Positions 17,769 through 24,968 of a stretch of DNA of 41,843 nt are shown in pieces. The notes beneath the pieces are model-generated. The model was not told where the DNA came from and made no database searches. It saw only the letters and a list, made by a program, of their open reading frames with translations. Position 1 is the stretch's first letter. Each line of letters begins with the position of its first letter. The DNA is taken from contig CAYUNT010000012.1 in assembly GCA_964446285.1 (NCBI GenBank), positions 1 to 41,843 of the forward strand. Reading direction: 5' to 3'. This DNA comes from CAYUNT01 sp964446285 (GTDB lineage: Bacteria; Sumerlaeota; Sumerlaeia; SLMS01; CAYUNT01). The translations under genes and the position numbers were made by a program.

Positions 17769-17856
17769 AACACAAAGACACAAAGGCACAAAACCTCCGA
17801 ATTCTGCGAAGCGGAAAATTGTTTCTTTGTGACTTCGTGCTTTTATGGTTCGTGTT
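17769..17856. repeat. imperfect inverted repeat between convergent genes (CACAAAG family)
   Basis: The left arm at 17769-17794 (ACACAAAGACACAAAGGCAC) and the right arm at 17818-17856, read on the minus strand (AAGCACGAAGTCACAAAGA), share the CACAAAG theme. The element fills the 99-bp space between the Hsp70 gene (+) and pyrE (-), so it is well placed to act as a two-way transcription end. It has no classical T-run. Confidence 0.55.
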
Positions 17857-17863
17857 CGAATTC

Positions 17864-18469
17864 TTATTTCAATCCGCGGCTGCCGGGTTTGATGGCCTGG
17901 CTTCCCGCGGCGCAAAGCGGGCAAACGTCGGGCGTCCAGGTTTCGATTGCCATCCGCGCCCACGCAAAAACATCGCAGCCGGGCGCGAATGCCCCGCCCG
18001 AGCGGTCAAGCACCGCCGCGACGCCAATTGCCTCCGCCCCCGCGGCCTCCGCCAGCGCCTTCAATTCCATCACGGTTCCGCCCGTTGTAACGACATCTTC
18101 CGCCAGCAGGATTTTTTCGCCTGAATGAATCTCAAAACTGCGCCGCGTGGTCATTTTGCCTTCAACCCGCTCGGCGAATAGCGCGCGGCAGTTGGGCAGC
18201 TGCTGCGCCAGCGCGAACCCCCAGATGATGCCGCCGACCGCCGGGGCAAACGTCGCATCCACGCGGCGTCCTTCGAGCGCCCCCGCCACAGCGCCCGCCG
18301 CCAGCGAGGCCCAATGCGGATGTTGCAGCAGGCGCATTCCCTGGAAATAAAACGCCGAATGCCGCCCGGAGGTGAGCAGAAAATGCCCATGCAGCAACGC
18401 CCCGGTTTCGAGCAGGATGCGCCGAATTTCCGGATCGACGCTTTCCAGGATCATTTCGGACGATTGCAT
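17864..18469 (-). CDS. pyrE: orotate phosphoribosyltransferase (201 aa)
   Basis: Joins orotate and PRPP to give orotidine 5'-phosphate in de novo pyrimidine synthesis. The PRPP-binding loop is ILLAEDVVTTGGTVMEL, with the acidic pair ED and the TTGGT loop. The N-terminal region has HFLLTSGRHSAFYFQ, typical of PyrE, and VGGIIWGFALAQQL follows. The protein ends with two cysteines (DVCPLCAAG), a common PyrE tail in some lineages. The ATG at 18469 has AAAGGGAG about 10 bp upstream on the minus strand. The gene stands alone between a convergent Hsp70 gene and a divergent flavoprotein gene. carB, another pyrimidine gene, is 15 kb away. Confidence 0.94.
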   Translation of the reverse strand: MQSSEMILESVDPEIRRILLETGALLHGHFLLTSGRHSAFYFQGMRLLQHPHWASLAAGAVAGALEGRRVDATFAPAVGGIIWGFALAQQLPNCRALFAERVEGKMTTRRSFEIHSGEKILLAEDVVTTGGTVMELKALAEAAGAEAIGVAAVLDRSGGAFAPGCDVFAWARMAIETWTPDVCPLCAAGSQAIKPGSRGLK

Positions 18470-18781
18470 GTCGGCCGTCTCCCTTTATGCGAGCGCGCGC
18501 GAACTCTGCCCGGGCGGAAGTTTTCGCGCGGATTTGCGAATTGCGCGCATGGTTGCGCAAGGCACCGGGCCGACCTAAAAGCAAATGCCGGGGGGGCGGA
18601 CGGCTCAAGCCTTTTTCAGCTGTTGCCAGCCGGCGGCGCGCGATCAATCCGGAGCATTATTGGAAGTGACGGATGAAACGGAGGCGCGCGTTTGCCTTGA
18701 TGGAGTGACACGAAAGCGGAATGCTGCGGGGCGTTATGAAGTTGTCTGCCCTGTTCTTCTTGGGGGTTATACGCCGCGGAC
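18470..18781. other. divergent promoter region of pyrE and the BaiN-like gene
   Basis: This 312-bp gap must hold promoters for both divergent genes. I could not identify convincing -35/-10 pairs in it. The pyrE ribosome binding site (complement of CTCCCTTT at about 18479-18486) is the only clear signal. No small gene or terminator was seen. Confidence 0.4.
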
Positions 18782-20170
18782 ATGGCGGAACATGCTATGG
18801 AATCTGCTGATTTGTTGATTGCAGGCGCAGGCGCCGCGGGGCTTGCAGCGGCGATTTTCGCGTCCGAGGCGGCGGCGGCCCGCCTTGGCGCTGCGACGCC
18901 CAAGCCGCGCATCGTATTGCTCGATGGGGCGCGGCGGCCAGGCGCAAAAATCCTCGTGAGTGGCGGAGGGCGTTGCAACGTCACCAATGCCCGCGCAACA
19001 CCCGAGGATTACAACGGCGGACCGCGTCCAATCATCCGGCGCATCCTGAGCGCTTTTGATTCGGGCCGCGCTGCCGATTGGATGCGTTCGATCGGCGTCG
19101 AGTTGAAAGAAGAAGACAATGGCAAGATGTTTCCCGTCACGGATCAAGCCCGCACGGTTTTGAATGCCTTGTTGCGAAGGGTGGATGCGCTGGGCGGGGT
19201 TCTGAAGTGCGGCGTCCGGATATTGGACATCCGTCCTCTCGCTGAGGGCGGCTTTGGCGTCTGGACCCAGGCAGCAGGGGAGGGGGAAGGCGCGGAAGGG
19301 GGTAAAGGCGCTTCCTGCGCAATGCCAGCGATGTCATTGGTGTCATCATCGGCTCCTTTTCTGACCGCCCGGCGTGTGATTTTGGCTACGGGCGGCTTGG
19401 CGCTGCCCAAATCCGGCAGCGACGGGGCTGGACTGGAAATCGCCCGCCGGTTGGGGCATTCTGTTATTCCAACCACTCCAGCCCTGTGCCCGCTTGTGCT
19501 TCGGGCGTCCTCCGAACCCGGCGGGCGTTTCGCCGAGTTCAGCGGGATGGCGTTGTCGGCGCGCCTGCTCCTTGTTTGCGCAAAAACCGGCAAGACACTT
19601 CACGAGGAACTGGGGTCATGCCTGTTCACACATTTTGGACTCAGTGGCCCGGTGGTGCTCAATTTTTCACGCCATTGGCTGCGGGCGCGCCTGGAAAGAC
19701 CCGAAGAGCCGGTAGTGGTTTGCCTTGGGCATCCGTCGTTTCGATCCGTCGAGGAGTCGGACACCTGGCTGCGGGATGAGGCGGTGCGCCATCCCCGGCG
19801 CACGGTAGCCACCGCGCTTGAGGCGCTCTATCCCGAACGATTCGCTCGCGCACTGGCGCCAAGGGATCTGTGCCTAGGCAATCTGCCGCGCCAGGAACGC
19901 CGCCGGCTTGCTAACAATATGGCGCGCATGCTGCTCGATGTGGCAGGCGATCGAGGATATGCTTTCGCGGAAGTCACTGCTGGAGGAGTTGATTTGCGCG
20001 AGATCGATCCGAAGACAACGCAGTCACGACTTGTTCCAGGGCTGTATTTCTGCGGCGAAATCCTTGATGTGGATGGAAAAATCGGAGGCTTTAACTTCCA
20101 GTGGGCGTGGTCCAGCGCCTATGTGGCAGGAAACGCCGCGATCAGCATGGAGCGCAGCAGGCCCGGATAG
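18782..20170 (+). CDS. BaiN/RdsA-type (HI0933-like) NAD(P)/FAD-dependent oxidoreductase (462 aa)
   Basis: Flavoprotein of the HI0933/YhiN family; its physiological substrate is generally unknown. The FAD-binding Rossmann fold is DLLIAGAGAAGLAAAIFA, and the family signature ILVSGGGRCNVTNA follows. Other hallmarks are VILATGGLALPKSGSDGAG, LGHSVIPTTPALCPLV, HFGLSGPVVLNFSRHW and the C-terminal FAD contact GLYFCGEILDVDGKIGGFN. A low-complexity insert (about residues 163-190, Gly/Glu/Lys-rich then Ser/Ala-rich) interrupts the middle domain. The start may be ATG 18782 or ATG 18797; neither has a good Shine-Dalgarno sequence. Confidence 0.9.
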   Translation: MAEHAMESADLLIAGAGAAGLAAAIFASEAAAARLGAATPKPRIVLLDGARRPGAKILVSGGGRCNVTNARATPEDYNGGPRPIIRRILSAFDSGRAADWMRSIGVELKEEDNGKMFPVTDQARTVLNALLRRVDALGGVLKCGVRILDIRPLAEGGFGVWTQAAGEGEGAEGGKGASCAMPAMSLVSSSAPFLTARRVILATGGLALPKSGSDGAGLEIARRLGHSVIPTTPALCPLVLRASSEPGGRFAEFSGMALSARLLLVCAKTGKTLHEELGSCLFTHFGLSGPVVLNFSRHWLRARLERPEEPVVVCLGHPSFRSVEESDTWLRDEAVRHPRRTVATALEALYPERFARALAPRDLCLGNLPRQERRRLANNMARMLLDVAGDRGYAFAEVTAGGVDLREIDPKTTQSRLVPGLYFCGEILDVDGKIGGFNFQWAWSSAYVAGNAAISMERSRPG

Positions 20171-20358
20171 CGCGCCGAGCGCAGAGCCAGGATCATTATA
20201 GCACGATGCAACGTTTAATTAGAAAAAAATAATAACGAAAGTTGTCTCAACTTGATAACGAGCGCCCTCGTGTCAAGTGTATCAAAATGAGCATTTGAGC
20301 TCTTGCGGCGGCTAACAGGATTGCAACTGAATTGATTTCAATTATCCAGCGAGTTTCT

Positions 20359-20472
20359 ATGGGGGAGATCCCCAATTATTATTTTTTGAACGTGTTCGTT
20401 TTTCTATTGACCACCTTCCAAATTATGCCTATTTTGCCACCCGTGTTCGGGAGAACGCCATTCCCGATTTGA
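20359..20472 (+). CDS. possible 37-aa aromatic-rich leader peptide
   Basis: Small frame upstream of pheT with six Phe and two Tyr in 37 residues, including NYYFLNVFVFLLTTF near the N-terminus. Phe-rich leader peptides are known to control phenylalanyl-tRNA synthetase operons by attenuation (pheM in E. coli). Against it: no Shine-Dalgarno sequence is seen before the ATG, the region is AT-rich (which favours TTT codons), and the Phe codons are scattered. Confidence 0.25.
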   Translation: MGEIPNYYFLNVFVFLLTTFQIMPILPPVFGRTPFPI

Positions 20473-20526
20473 TGGAAGAAAGGAGAGCTGACCAGGCAGC
20501 AACTATTTTCCTCCCTCCCCTCCTCC

Positions 20527-20562
20527 AAGGGCTGGGGCGTCTTTCGGGACGCTCTGGCCCTT
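20527..20562 (+). terminator. strong hairpin in the pheT leader
   Basis: A 15-bp stem (12 Watson-Crick and 3 G-T pairs): AAGGGCTGGGGCGTC at 20527-20541 pairs with 20548-20562, with a 6-base TTTCGG loop. It is followed by TATAGTTTAAT, which is T-rich but not a clean T-run. It could be a terminator, part of an attenuator, or a stable 5' structure. Confidence 0.5.
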
Positions 20563-20707
20563 TATAGTTTAATAGCAAAATGCAATTTGCTTTCTGAGAT
20601 GTTCGTTTTTATTGGTATTTGTTTTTTGCCGCGCGAGTGAGCCGCAAAAGTCAGCGTCTCTGGGATTGACATTGCACCGGGTCGCGGCAAGGCATGAACG
20701 TCTCGGC

Positions 20708-20745
20708 GCCGCGGGGAGTTTGTCTCCGCGCGCGGCACGGTTTTT
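20708..20745 (+). terminator. terminator-like hairpin just before pheT
   Basis: GCCGCGGGGAG at 20708-20718 pairs with CTCCGCGCGCGGC at 20724-20736, with a small internal bulge and a TTTGT loop. ACGG and then TTTTT follow at 20741-20745. The pheT start is 41 bp further on. An upstream 8-base segment (20628-20635) can pair with its 3' arm, which fits an attenuator. Confidence 0.4.
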
Positions 20746-20785
20746 GCACGCGCCGAATTTCATTATCATAAGGATGACTTGATCC

Positions 20786-23308
20786 ATGCGCGTCTCGTTG
20801 CGTTGGTTGCGCCAGTATGTCCCCTTGGACATGCCTCTTGCCCAGATTGTGGAAACCCTGACCATGCTTGGCCTCGAAGTCGAATCCGTGGTCGATCTCG
20901 GCTGGGATTCCAAGCGGCTTGTCATTTGCGAGATTCTCGACGTCCGCCCGCATCCCGATGCGGAAAAACTGGTTCTGTGCACCGTCATGGCGGATGAAGC
21001 CAAACCGCTCGAAGTGGTTTGCGGCGCGAAGAACATGAAGGCGGGCGATCGTGTGGTTCTGGCAAAGGTCGGGGCCAAACTGCCGCCCTCGAGCGCGCAT
21101 CCCGAGGGTATTGAGATGAAACCCGCGCGCATCCGCGGCATTGTGTCGAACGGGATGCTTTGCTCGGGCATCGAGATGGGTTACAACGACGACACAAGCG
21201 GCATCATGATCCTCGCGCCCAACGCGCCTGTCGCTGAGCCGTTCGACGCGCTGCTCGAAATCAAAGTCACGCCCAACCGCCCGGATTGCCTTTCGGTGAT
21301 TGGGGTGGCTCGCGAACTGGCCGCCGCCACGCGGAAAAAACTGACCGTCCCTGCTCCAGTGCTAAACGAAATCGAAGAGCGCGCGGATTCGGCCGTCCGC
21401 ATTCAGGTGCCCGCGCGCGAACAATGCCCGCGCTACACAGCGCGAGTTGTGCGCGGCGTAAAAATCGGCCCCAGTCCGTTGTGGCTCCAGCGCGCCGTCG
21501 AGAGCGCGGGGCTGCGCGCCATCAACAACGTCGTCGATGTAACGAACTACGTCATGCTCGAGATGAACCAGCCGCTGCACGCGTTTGATCTCGAAAAAAT
21601 CTCGCAGCGCCGGATCATTGTCCGCCTGGCCGAACAAGACGAGCCGATGCAAACGCTCGACGGCCAGGAGATGAAACTCGCCGCGTCGGATCTCGTGATC
21701 GCCGACGCAAAAGGCCCGGTGGCGCTCGCCGGCGTTATGGGCGGGTTGCAGTCGGAAATCTCGCCCGAGACCTCGACCGTCCTGATCGAGTCGGCTTACT
21801 TCAATCCGCCGACGATCCGCCGCACGAGCAAACGCCTCGATAAATCCACGGATTCTTCTTATCGGTTCGAACGCGGAACCGATCCGCGCCGCCTGCTGCT
21901 TGCGCTCGACCGCGCCGCGGAACTGATCCAGCAAACCGCCGGGGGCGAAATTCTGAAGGGTGCGATCGACGTCCTTGGCCCCATCCCTGAACCCAAACCC
22001 GTGTGGATTTCTGTCGAGCGGCTGAATCAACAACTCGATATGCGCCTCTCCGGCCGAGACATTGCAGACACTCTGATTGCGCTCGGTTTTGAAATCCTGC
22101 GCACCGACCCCGAGCGCTTGCAGGTGGGCATCCCGAGCCACCGCGTCGATATCTCACTCGAAGCGGACCTGGTTGAGGAGGTGGCGCGCCTGATCGGATA
22201 TGGGAAAATTCCACCCAGCCTGCCTTCAACTGTGGCGAACGCGCATTTGCCTGCGCCGCTGGCCGCCTTGCGCGATCAACTGGCCGAATGCATGGTCGGC
22301 GCGGGATACAACCAAACAATCAACTACTCTTTTATCGCCGAGGAAGACCTTCAGCGGCTCGAACTGCCTGCGGACCGGCTGATCCGCCTGCGCAATCCAC
22401 TCTCGAAGGACCAATCTGTGATGCGCACGTCGCTCCTGCCGGGCATCCTGGCGAATGTCGTTCGCAACCAGAACTTCGGCGTGCTGGATATTCGACTGTT
22501 CGAGATCGGGCGGATTTACCTCGCGCCGAATGCGCCGGGCGCGGCCGATGCAAAGGCCGCCGCGGAGTCCCCAGCGCCGTCAGAAGCCCAGGCCCCCGCC
22601 CGTGCCGGTCTGGAAGCGGAAGGCGTGACGTCCGTGGTGGCGCCCGCCGGGCTGCCTCCGGCTGCGCAGGAAGACACTTACTTGATGGCGGCGCTTTCCG
22701 GCGGGGGAAAAACGGCATGGAATGAACCGCCGCAAGAGGCCGACTTCTTCGACATCAAAGGCGTGGCGGAAATGCTTCTGTCGGCGCTCGGTTTGGAAAA
22801 AGCGCAAATCGAAACGATCCGTGATGTGTCCTGGCTGCATCCGGGGCGCGCGGCCGCGCTGGTTCTCGATGGGCGGCGCGTGTGCTGGTTTGGCGAAGTG
22901 CATCCCGAAATAGCGCGCCGGCTCGATCTGCGCCGCCGCTTGTATTTGCTCGAAATGCCGCTCGATCCTCTTACTGCCGGACAGGCCGCGCGTAGCGAGG
23001 TCCGGTTCCGCGAACTGGCGAAATTCCCCGCCATGGAACGCGATCTGGCGCTGGTGGTGGGACGCGACGCGGCCGCGCTCGATATTGAACGCGTTATGCG
23101 CGCGCAGGCCCGCGATCTGCTCGAAAGCATCCGCCTGTTTGACCTTTACGAAGGCGCGAACATCCCGCCGGACAAAAAGAGCCTCGCCTATTCGCTCGTG
23201 TTCCGGCGCGCGGACCGCACGTTGACGGAAGACGAAGTGAATGCGGCGCTCGAACGGATTCTCAAGGCGCTGGCCGACCGCTTTGGCGCGGCGCTGCGAA
23301 GCGCATAG
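20786..23308 (+). CDS. pheT: phenylalanyl-tRNA synthetase beta subunit (840 aa)
   Basis: Beta chain of the (alpha-beta)2 enzyme that charges tRNA-Phe. An N-terminal tRNA-binding domain (about residues 40-150; VRPHPDAEKLVLCTV, VVCGAKNM) is followed by the B3/B4 editing region (NRPDCLSVIGVARELAA) and the B5 domain. The catalytic-like core contains FIAEEDLQRLELP and NPLSKDQSVMRTSLLPGIL. A C-terminal ferredoxin-like anticodon-binding domain runs from FPAMERDLALVVGRD to the end. It is slightly long because of an Ala/Pro-rich insert near residues 585-630. The ATG has AAGGA about 11 bp upstream. The alpha subunit gene pheS, usually just upstream, is not in this window. Confidence 0.95.
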   Translation: MRVSLRWLRQYVPLDMPLAQIVETLTMLGLEVESVVDLGWDSKRLVICEILDVRPHPDAEKLVLCTVMADEAKPLEVVCGAKNMKAGDRVVLAKVGAKLPPSSAHPEGIEMKPARIRGIVSNGMLCSGIEMGYNDDTSGIMILAPNAPVAEPFDALLEIKVTPNRPDCLSVIGVARELAAATRKKLTVPAPVLNEIEERADSAVRIQVPAREQCPRYTARVVRGVKIGPSPLWLQRAVESAGLRAINNVVDVTNYVMLEMNQPLHAFDLEKISQRRIIVRLAEQDEPMQTLDGQEMKLAASDLVIADAKGPVALAGVMGGLQSEISPETSTVLIESAYFNPPTIRRTSKRLDKSTDSSYRFERGTDPRRLLLALDRAAELIQQTAGGEILKGAIDVLGPIPEPKPVWISVERLNQQLDMRLSGRDIADTLIALGFEILRTDPERLQVGIPSHRVDISLEADLVEEVARLIGYGKIPPSLPSTVANAHLPAPLAALRDQLAECMVGAGYNQTINYSFIAEEDLQRLELPADRLIRLRNPLSKDQSVMRTSLLPGILANVVRNQNFGVLDIRLFEIGRIYLAPNAPGAADAKAAAESPAPSEAQAPARAGLEAEGVTSVVAPAGLPPAAQEDTYLMAALSGGGKTAWNEPPQEADFFDIKGVAEMLLSALGLEKAQIETIRDVSWLHPGRAAALVLDGRRVCWFGEVHPEIARRLDLRRRLYLLEMPLDPLTAGQAARSEVRFRELAKFPAMERDLALVVGRDAAALDIERVMRAQARDLLESIRLFDLYEGANIPPDKKSLAYSLVFRRADRTLTEDEVNAALERILKALADRFGAALRSA

Positions 23309-23373
23309 TTGCCAGGCAGAGGCAAATAGCAGGCAGGACTGGCGGGAGTGAGCTTTTGCCGGCGATCACGTAA

Positions 23374-23534
23374 ATGGGACCTATGGGACGAATGAGACCC
23401 ATGGGACATTTGCCTGCGAAAATACGCATCGCCACGTAATCGGCATGGATGAATACCCAACCGATTGTATAACAATGGGTCTTTTCACTGGAAAGCGTCT
23501 CATAGGTCCCATTTGTCCCATAGGTCTCATCTCA
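23374..23534. repeat. imperfect inverted repeat (GGGACCTATGGGAC family) after pheT
   Basis: The left arm at 23374-23411 reads ATGGGACCTATGGGACGAAT and onward. The right arm at 23496-23534, on the minus strand, reads ATGAGACCTATGGGACAAAT and onward. Each arm is itself a tandem of about 9-10-bp TGGGAC(C/G)(T/A)A-like units. A loop of about 85 bp separates them. This is a different sequence family from the repeats around der and thyX, but with the same architecture. Confidence 0.6.
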
Positions 23535-23571
23535 TTAATGCAGTAGCAAGTATTCGTTTCGGCGTGAGGCT

Positions 23572-24276
23572 ATGATGGAACCTTTCGATCGAGTGCCAAC
23601 GTGGCTTGGACTGTCGGGATTGCCGGCGGCGATGAACCGTGCCGCGCATTCGCCGGCCGCGTGGGCGGTGTTTTGCCGCATCGTGGCGCTTGATTGCCGC
23701 TTGCATCCCGATGCGCCCGCTCCCGTTGAGATTTCCATCCGCGATCTGGCGCGCGATTGCGGCCTGGCCCCCGGCGCGGCACGCAAAGTCGTCGCCTCGC
23801 TGCGCAACAAGGCGTGGATCACTTGCTTTTTGCCCGATAACGACGAAGAAGGCGCGCTTTTCCAGGTGGCCGCGCCGCTGCCCGCGCCCATGTCGCCCGA
23901 CGAGGTGCGCCGGGCCAATCCCGCGCTCTTTCCGGATGCGCAGGCGCCTTTGCGCTACGAGCTCGCGCCCGACGACGCGGCCGAGGCGGGTGGCGGCGGG
24001 GGAGGCGATGGCGCGGAAGACCCGGTGTTGCAGGAGATCATCGACCTGTATCTGAACAATGTGTCGATGAAGATCAATAATCTGATCCTCGACGAACTGC
24101 GGCTGATTCGGCGGCGTTTTCCGATCGCCCTGGCGCGCCGAGTGTTTTACCGCGCCAAAAAGCACGGTATTACGTCGATTGGCTGGGTAATGAAGCAGAT
24201 GAGCCGCGATGCCGGCGGCGCCGCCAGCCCCAAGCGCAAAAAGCCTTCGCCGCCCGAAGAACCACGTTCGGATTAA
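23572..24276 (+). CDS. winged-helix protein with DnaD-like C-terminal helical domain (234 aa)
   Basis: Not firmly recognised. Residues about 15-105 look like a winged helix-turn-helix: an AWAVFCRIVALDCRLHPDA helix, then ISIRDLARDCGLAPGAARK as the helix-turn-helix and VVASLRNKAWITCFL into the wing. A Gly/Ala/Asp-rich linker (about 140-155) leads to an all-helical segment (DPVLQEIIDLYLNN to ITSIGWVMKQM) whose pattern and position suggest the DnaB_2/DnaD-like domain of replication-associated proteins. The tail is basic (PKRKKPSPP). It may bind DNA in replication or act as a regulator. The start at ATG 23572 (or the ATG directly after it) has GTGAGG close upstream. Confidence 0.65.
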   Translation: MMEPFDRVPTWLGLSGLPAAMNRAAHSPAAWAVFCRIVALDCRLHPDAPAPVEISIRDLARDCGLAPGAARKVVASLRNKAWITCFLPDNDEEGALFQVAAPLPAPMSPDEVRRANPALFPDAQAPLRYELAPDDAAEAGGGGGGDGAEDPVLQEIIDLYLNNVSMKINNLILDELRLIRRRFPIALARRVFYRAKKHGITSIGWVMKQMSRDAGGAASPKRKKPSPPEEPRSD

Positions 24277-24359
24277 GGCGCTCGCCCCGACTTTTATTTT
24301 CTGCTTTGCCTATACAAGACAACCGACTCGGCCGCATGGTGGCCGAATTGCATAGATTC

Positions 24360-24581
24360 TTATGCCACCTTTTCCAGCAGCCTGTTCCTTGTTTGGGACG
24401 GGAGCCGGACGGGCGCGAAAAAGCGGGACGGAAAGAGATAATCTTCTCCGGATTCGTCAATGATTCGCACCTGATCGTGGCTTTCGGCCTGCGCGTCGGG
24501 AATTCTTTCGTAGAGTTTGCGAATTTCCAGAGAGGCTTCATAGCCTTTGTTTGCGACGCAAAGAAGAAAAACGCGTTTCAT
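24360..24581 (-). CDS. small conserved-looking protein, 73 aa
   Basis: A short soluble protein of unknown function. It begins MKRVFLLCVANKGYEASLEI, then RKLYERIPDAQAESHDQVR, and ends with IIDESGEDYLFPSRFF and APVRLP. I recall similar small proteins sharing the KGYxASLExRK and VxDESGEDYLYP patterns, often downstream of a partner like the broken gene at 24588-24808; this is from memory, unverified. The ATG at 24581 has CTGGAG about 9 bp upstream. That same CTGGAGTGA is also the end of the former upstream gene, so the two were once tightly linked. This copy looks intact although its partner is broken. Confidence 0.7.
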   Translation of the reverse strand: MKRVFLLCVANKGYEASLEIRKLYERIPDAQAESHDQVRIIDESGEDYLFPSRFFAPVRLPSQTRNRLLEKVA

Positions 24582-24587
24582 AGTTTA

Positions 24588-24808
24588 TCACTCCAGATAT
24601 TTCTTGATCTTGATTTCTTTTCTTCCTTGCCGTGTCCTTCATACCAATGCAATTCGGCCAGTTTGACAGTCCCATCCGGCAGTTTGATCTTGGCGATGCC
24701 TTTGAGCTTTCACCAAGCGGCTTTTCCATACACGCGGTTCAATCGCCTAAGCTCGCGAATGCCACCGCCGGACGCGATTTTTTCAACCCAAGAATGTCTC
24801 CCAGTATC
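24588..24808 (-). pseudogene. broken small gene, former partner of the 73-aa gene
   Basis: Reading the minus strand from 24808 gives WVEKIASGGGIRELRRLNR and VYGKAAW, then an in-frame TGA at 24710-24712. Beyond it come KLKGIAKIKLPDGTVKLAEL and HWYEGHGKEE. Near 24615-24625 the frame shifts, and the natural ending EIKIKKYLE with its TGA (24588-24590) is in another frame. I recall a small protein family with exactly this pattern (ASGGGxRELxRL, LPDGTxxxAExHWYEAHG, IKKYL), which makes the two lesions stand out. No start codon is found between the upstream in-frame stop (24809-24811) and the homologous part. It is either a real pseudogene or has sequencing errors. Confidence 0.6.
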
Positions 24809-24968
24809 TCAAAAAACATAGGAGCACCCAATCATAATGGCCTTGTGCCATCTTCCAATGCCAATGGGAAGCCCCAAGAAGGCTTCGATTGGTGGCGGAA
24901 AAGATGCTGCCAACAACACGCCTTCCTGGCAAGGCTGCTGGCGCAGGCCCTTTACCAGTTCTTGATTA
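24809..24968. other. unassigned stretch
   Basis: The minus strand stays open here in the frame of the broken small gene, encoding GVLLAASFPPPIEAFLGLPI and nearby residues, but it has no start codon and ends at the TGA at 24809-24811. I see no recognisable product, terminator or RNA. The stretch looks like debris next to degraded genes. Confidence 0.35.

Larger units (their letters stand above)
20171..20785 (+). promoter_or_regulatory. long leader region of pheT, candidate attenuator
   Basis: This 615-bp gap, partly AT-rich, lies between the flavoprotein gene and pheT. It holds a 37-codon aromatic-rich ORF (20359-20472), a 15-bp hairpin (20527-20562), and a second GC-rich hairpin (20708-20736) followed by TTTTT at 20741-20745. 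GCCGCGCG at 20628-20635 is a perfect complement of CGCGCGGC at 20729-20736, inside the second hairpin's 3' arm, so a competing fold is possible. TTGACA occurs at 20666 without a good -10 box. A regulatory role is inferred from layout only. Confidence 0.4.

Noticed and set aside
20666..20694. TTGACA in the pheT leader as a promoter
   Set aside because: No acceptable -10 box lies 15-19 bp downstream.
20527..20785. T-box riboswitch before pheT
   Set aside because: The conserved T-box core (AGGGTGGNACCGCG-like) was not found in the leader.
23374..23534. Repeat units considered as a CRISPR array
   Set aside because: Units are about 10 bp, degenerate, directly adjacent and partly inverted; there are no spacers of constant length and no cas genes.
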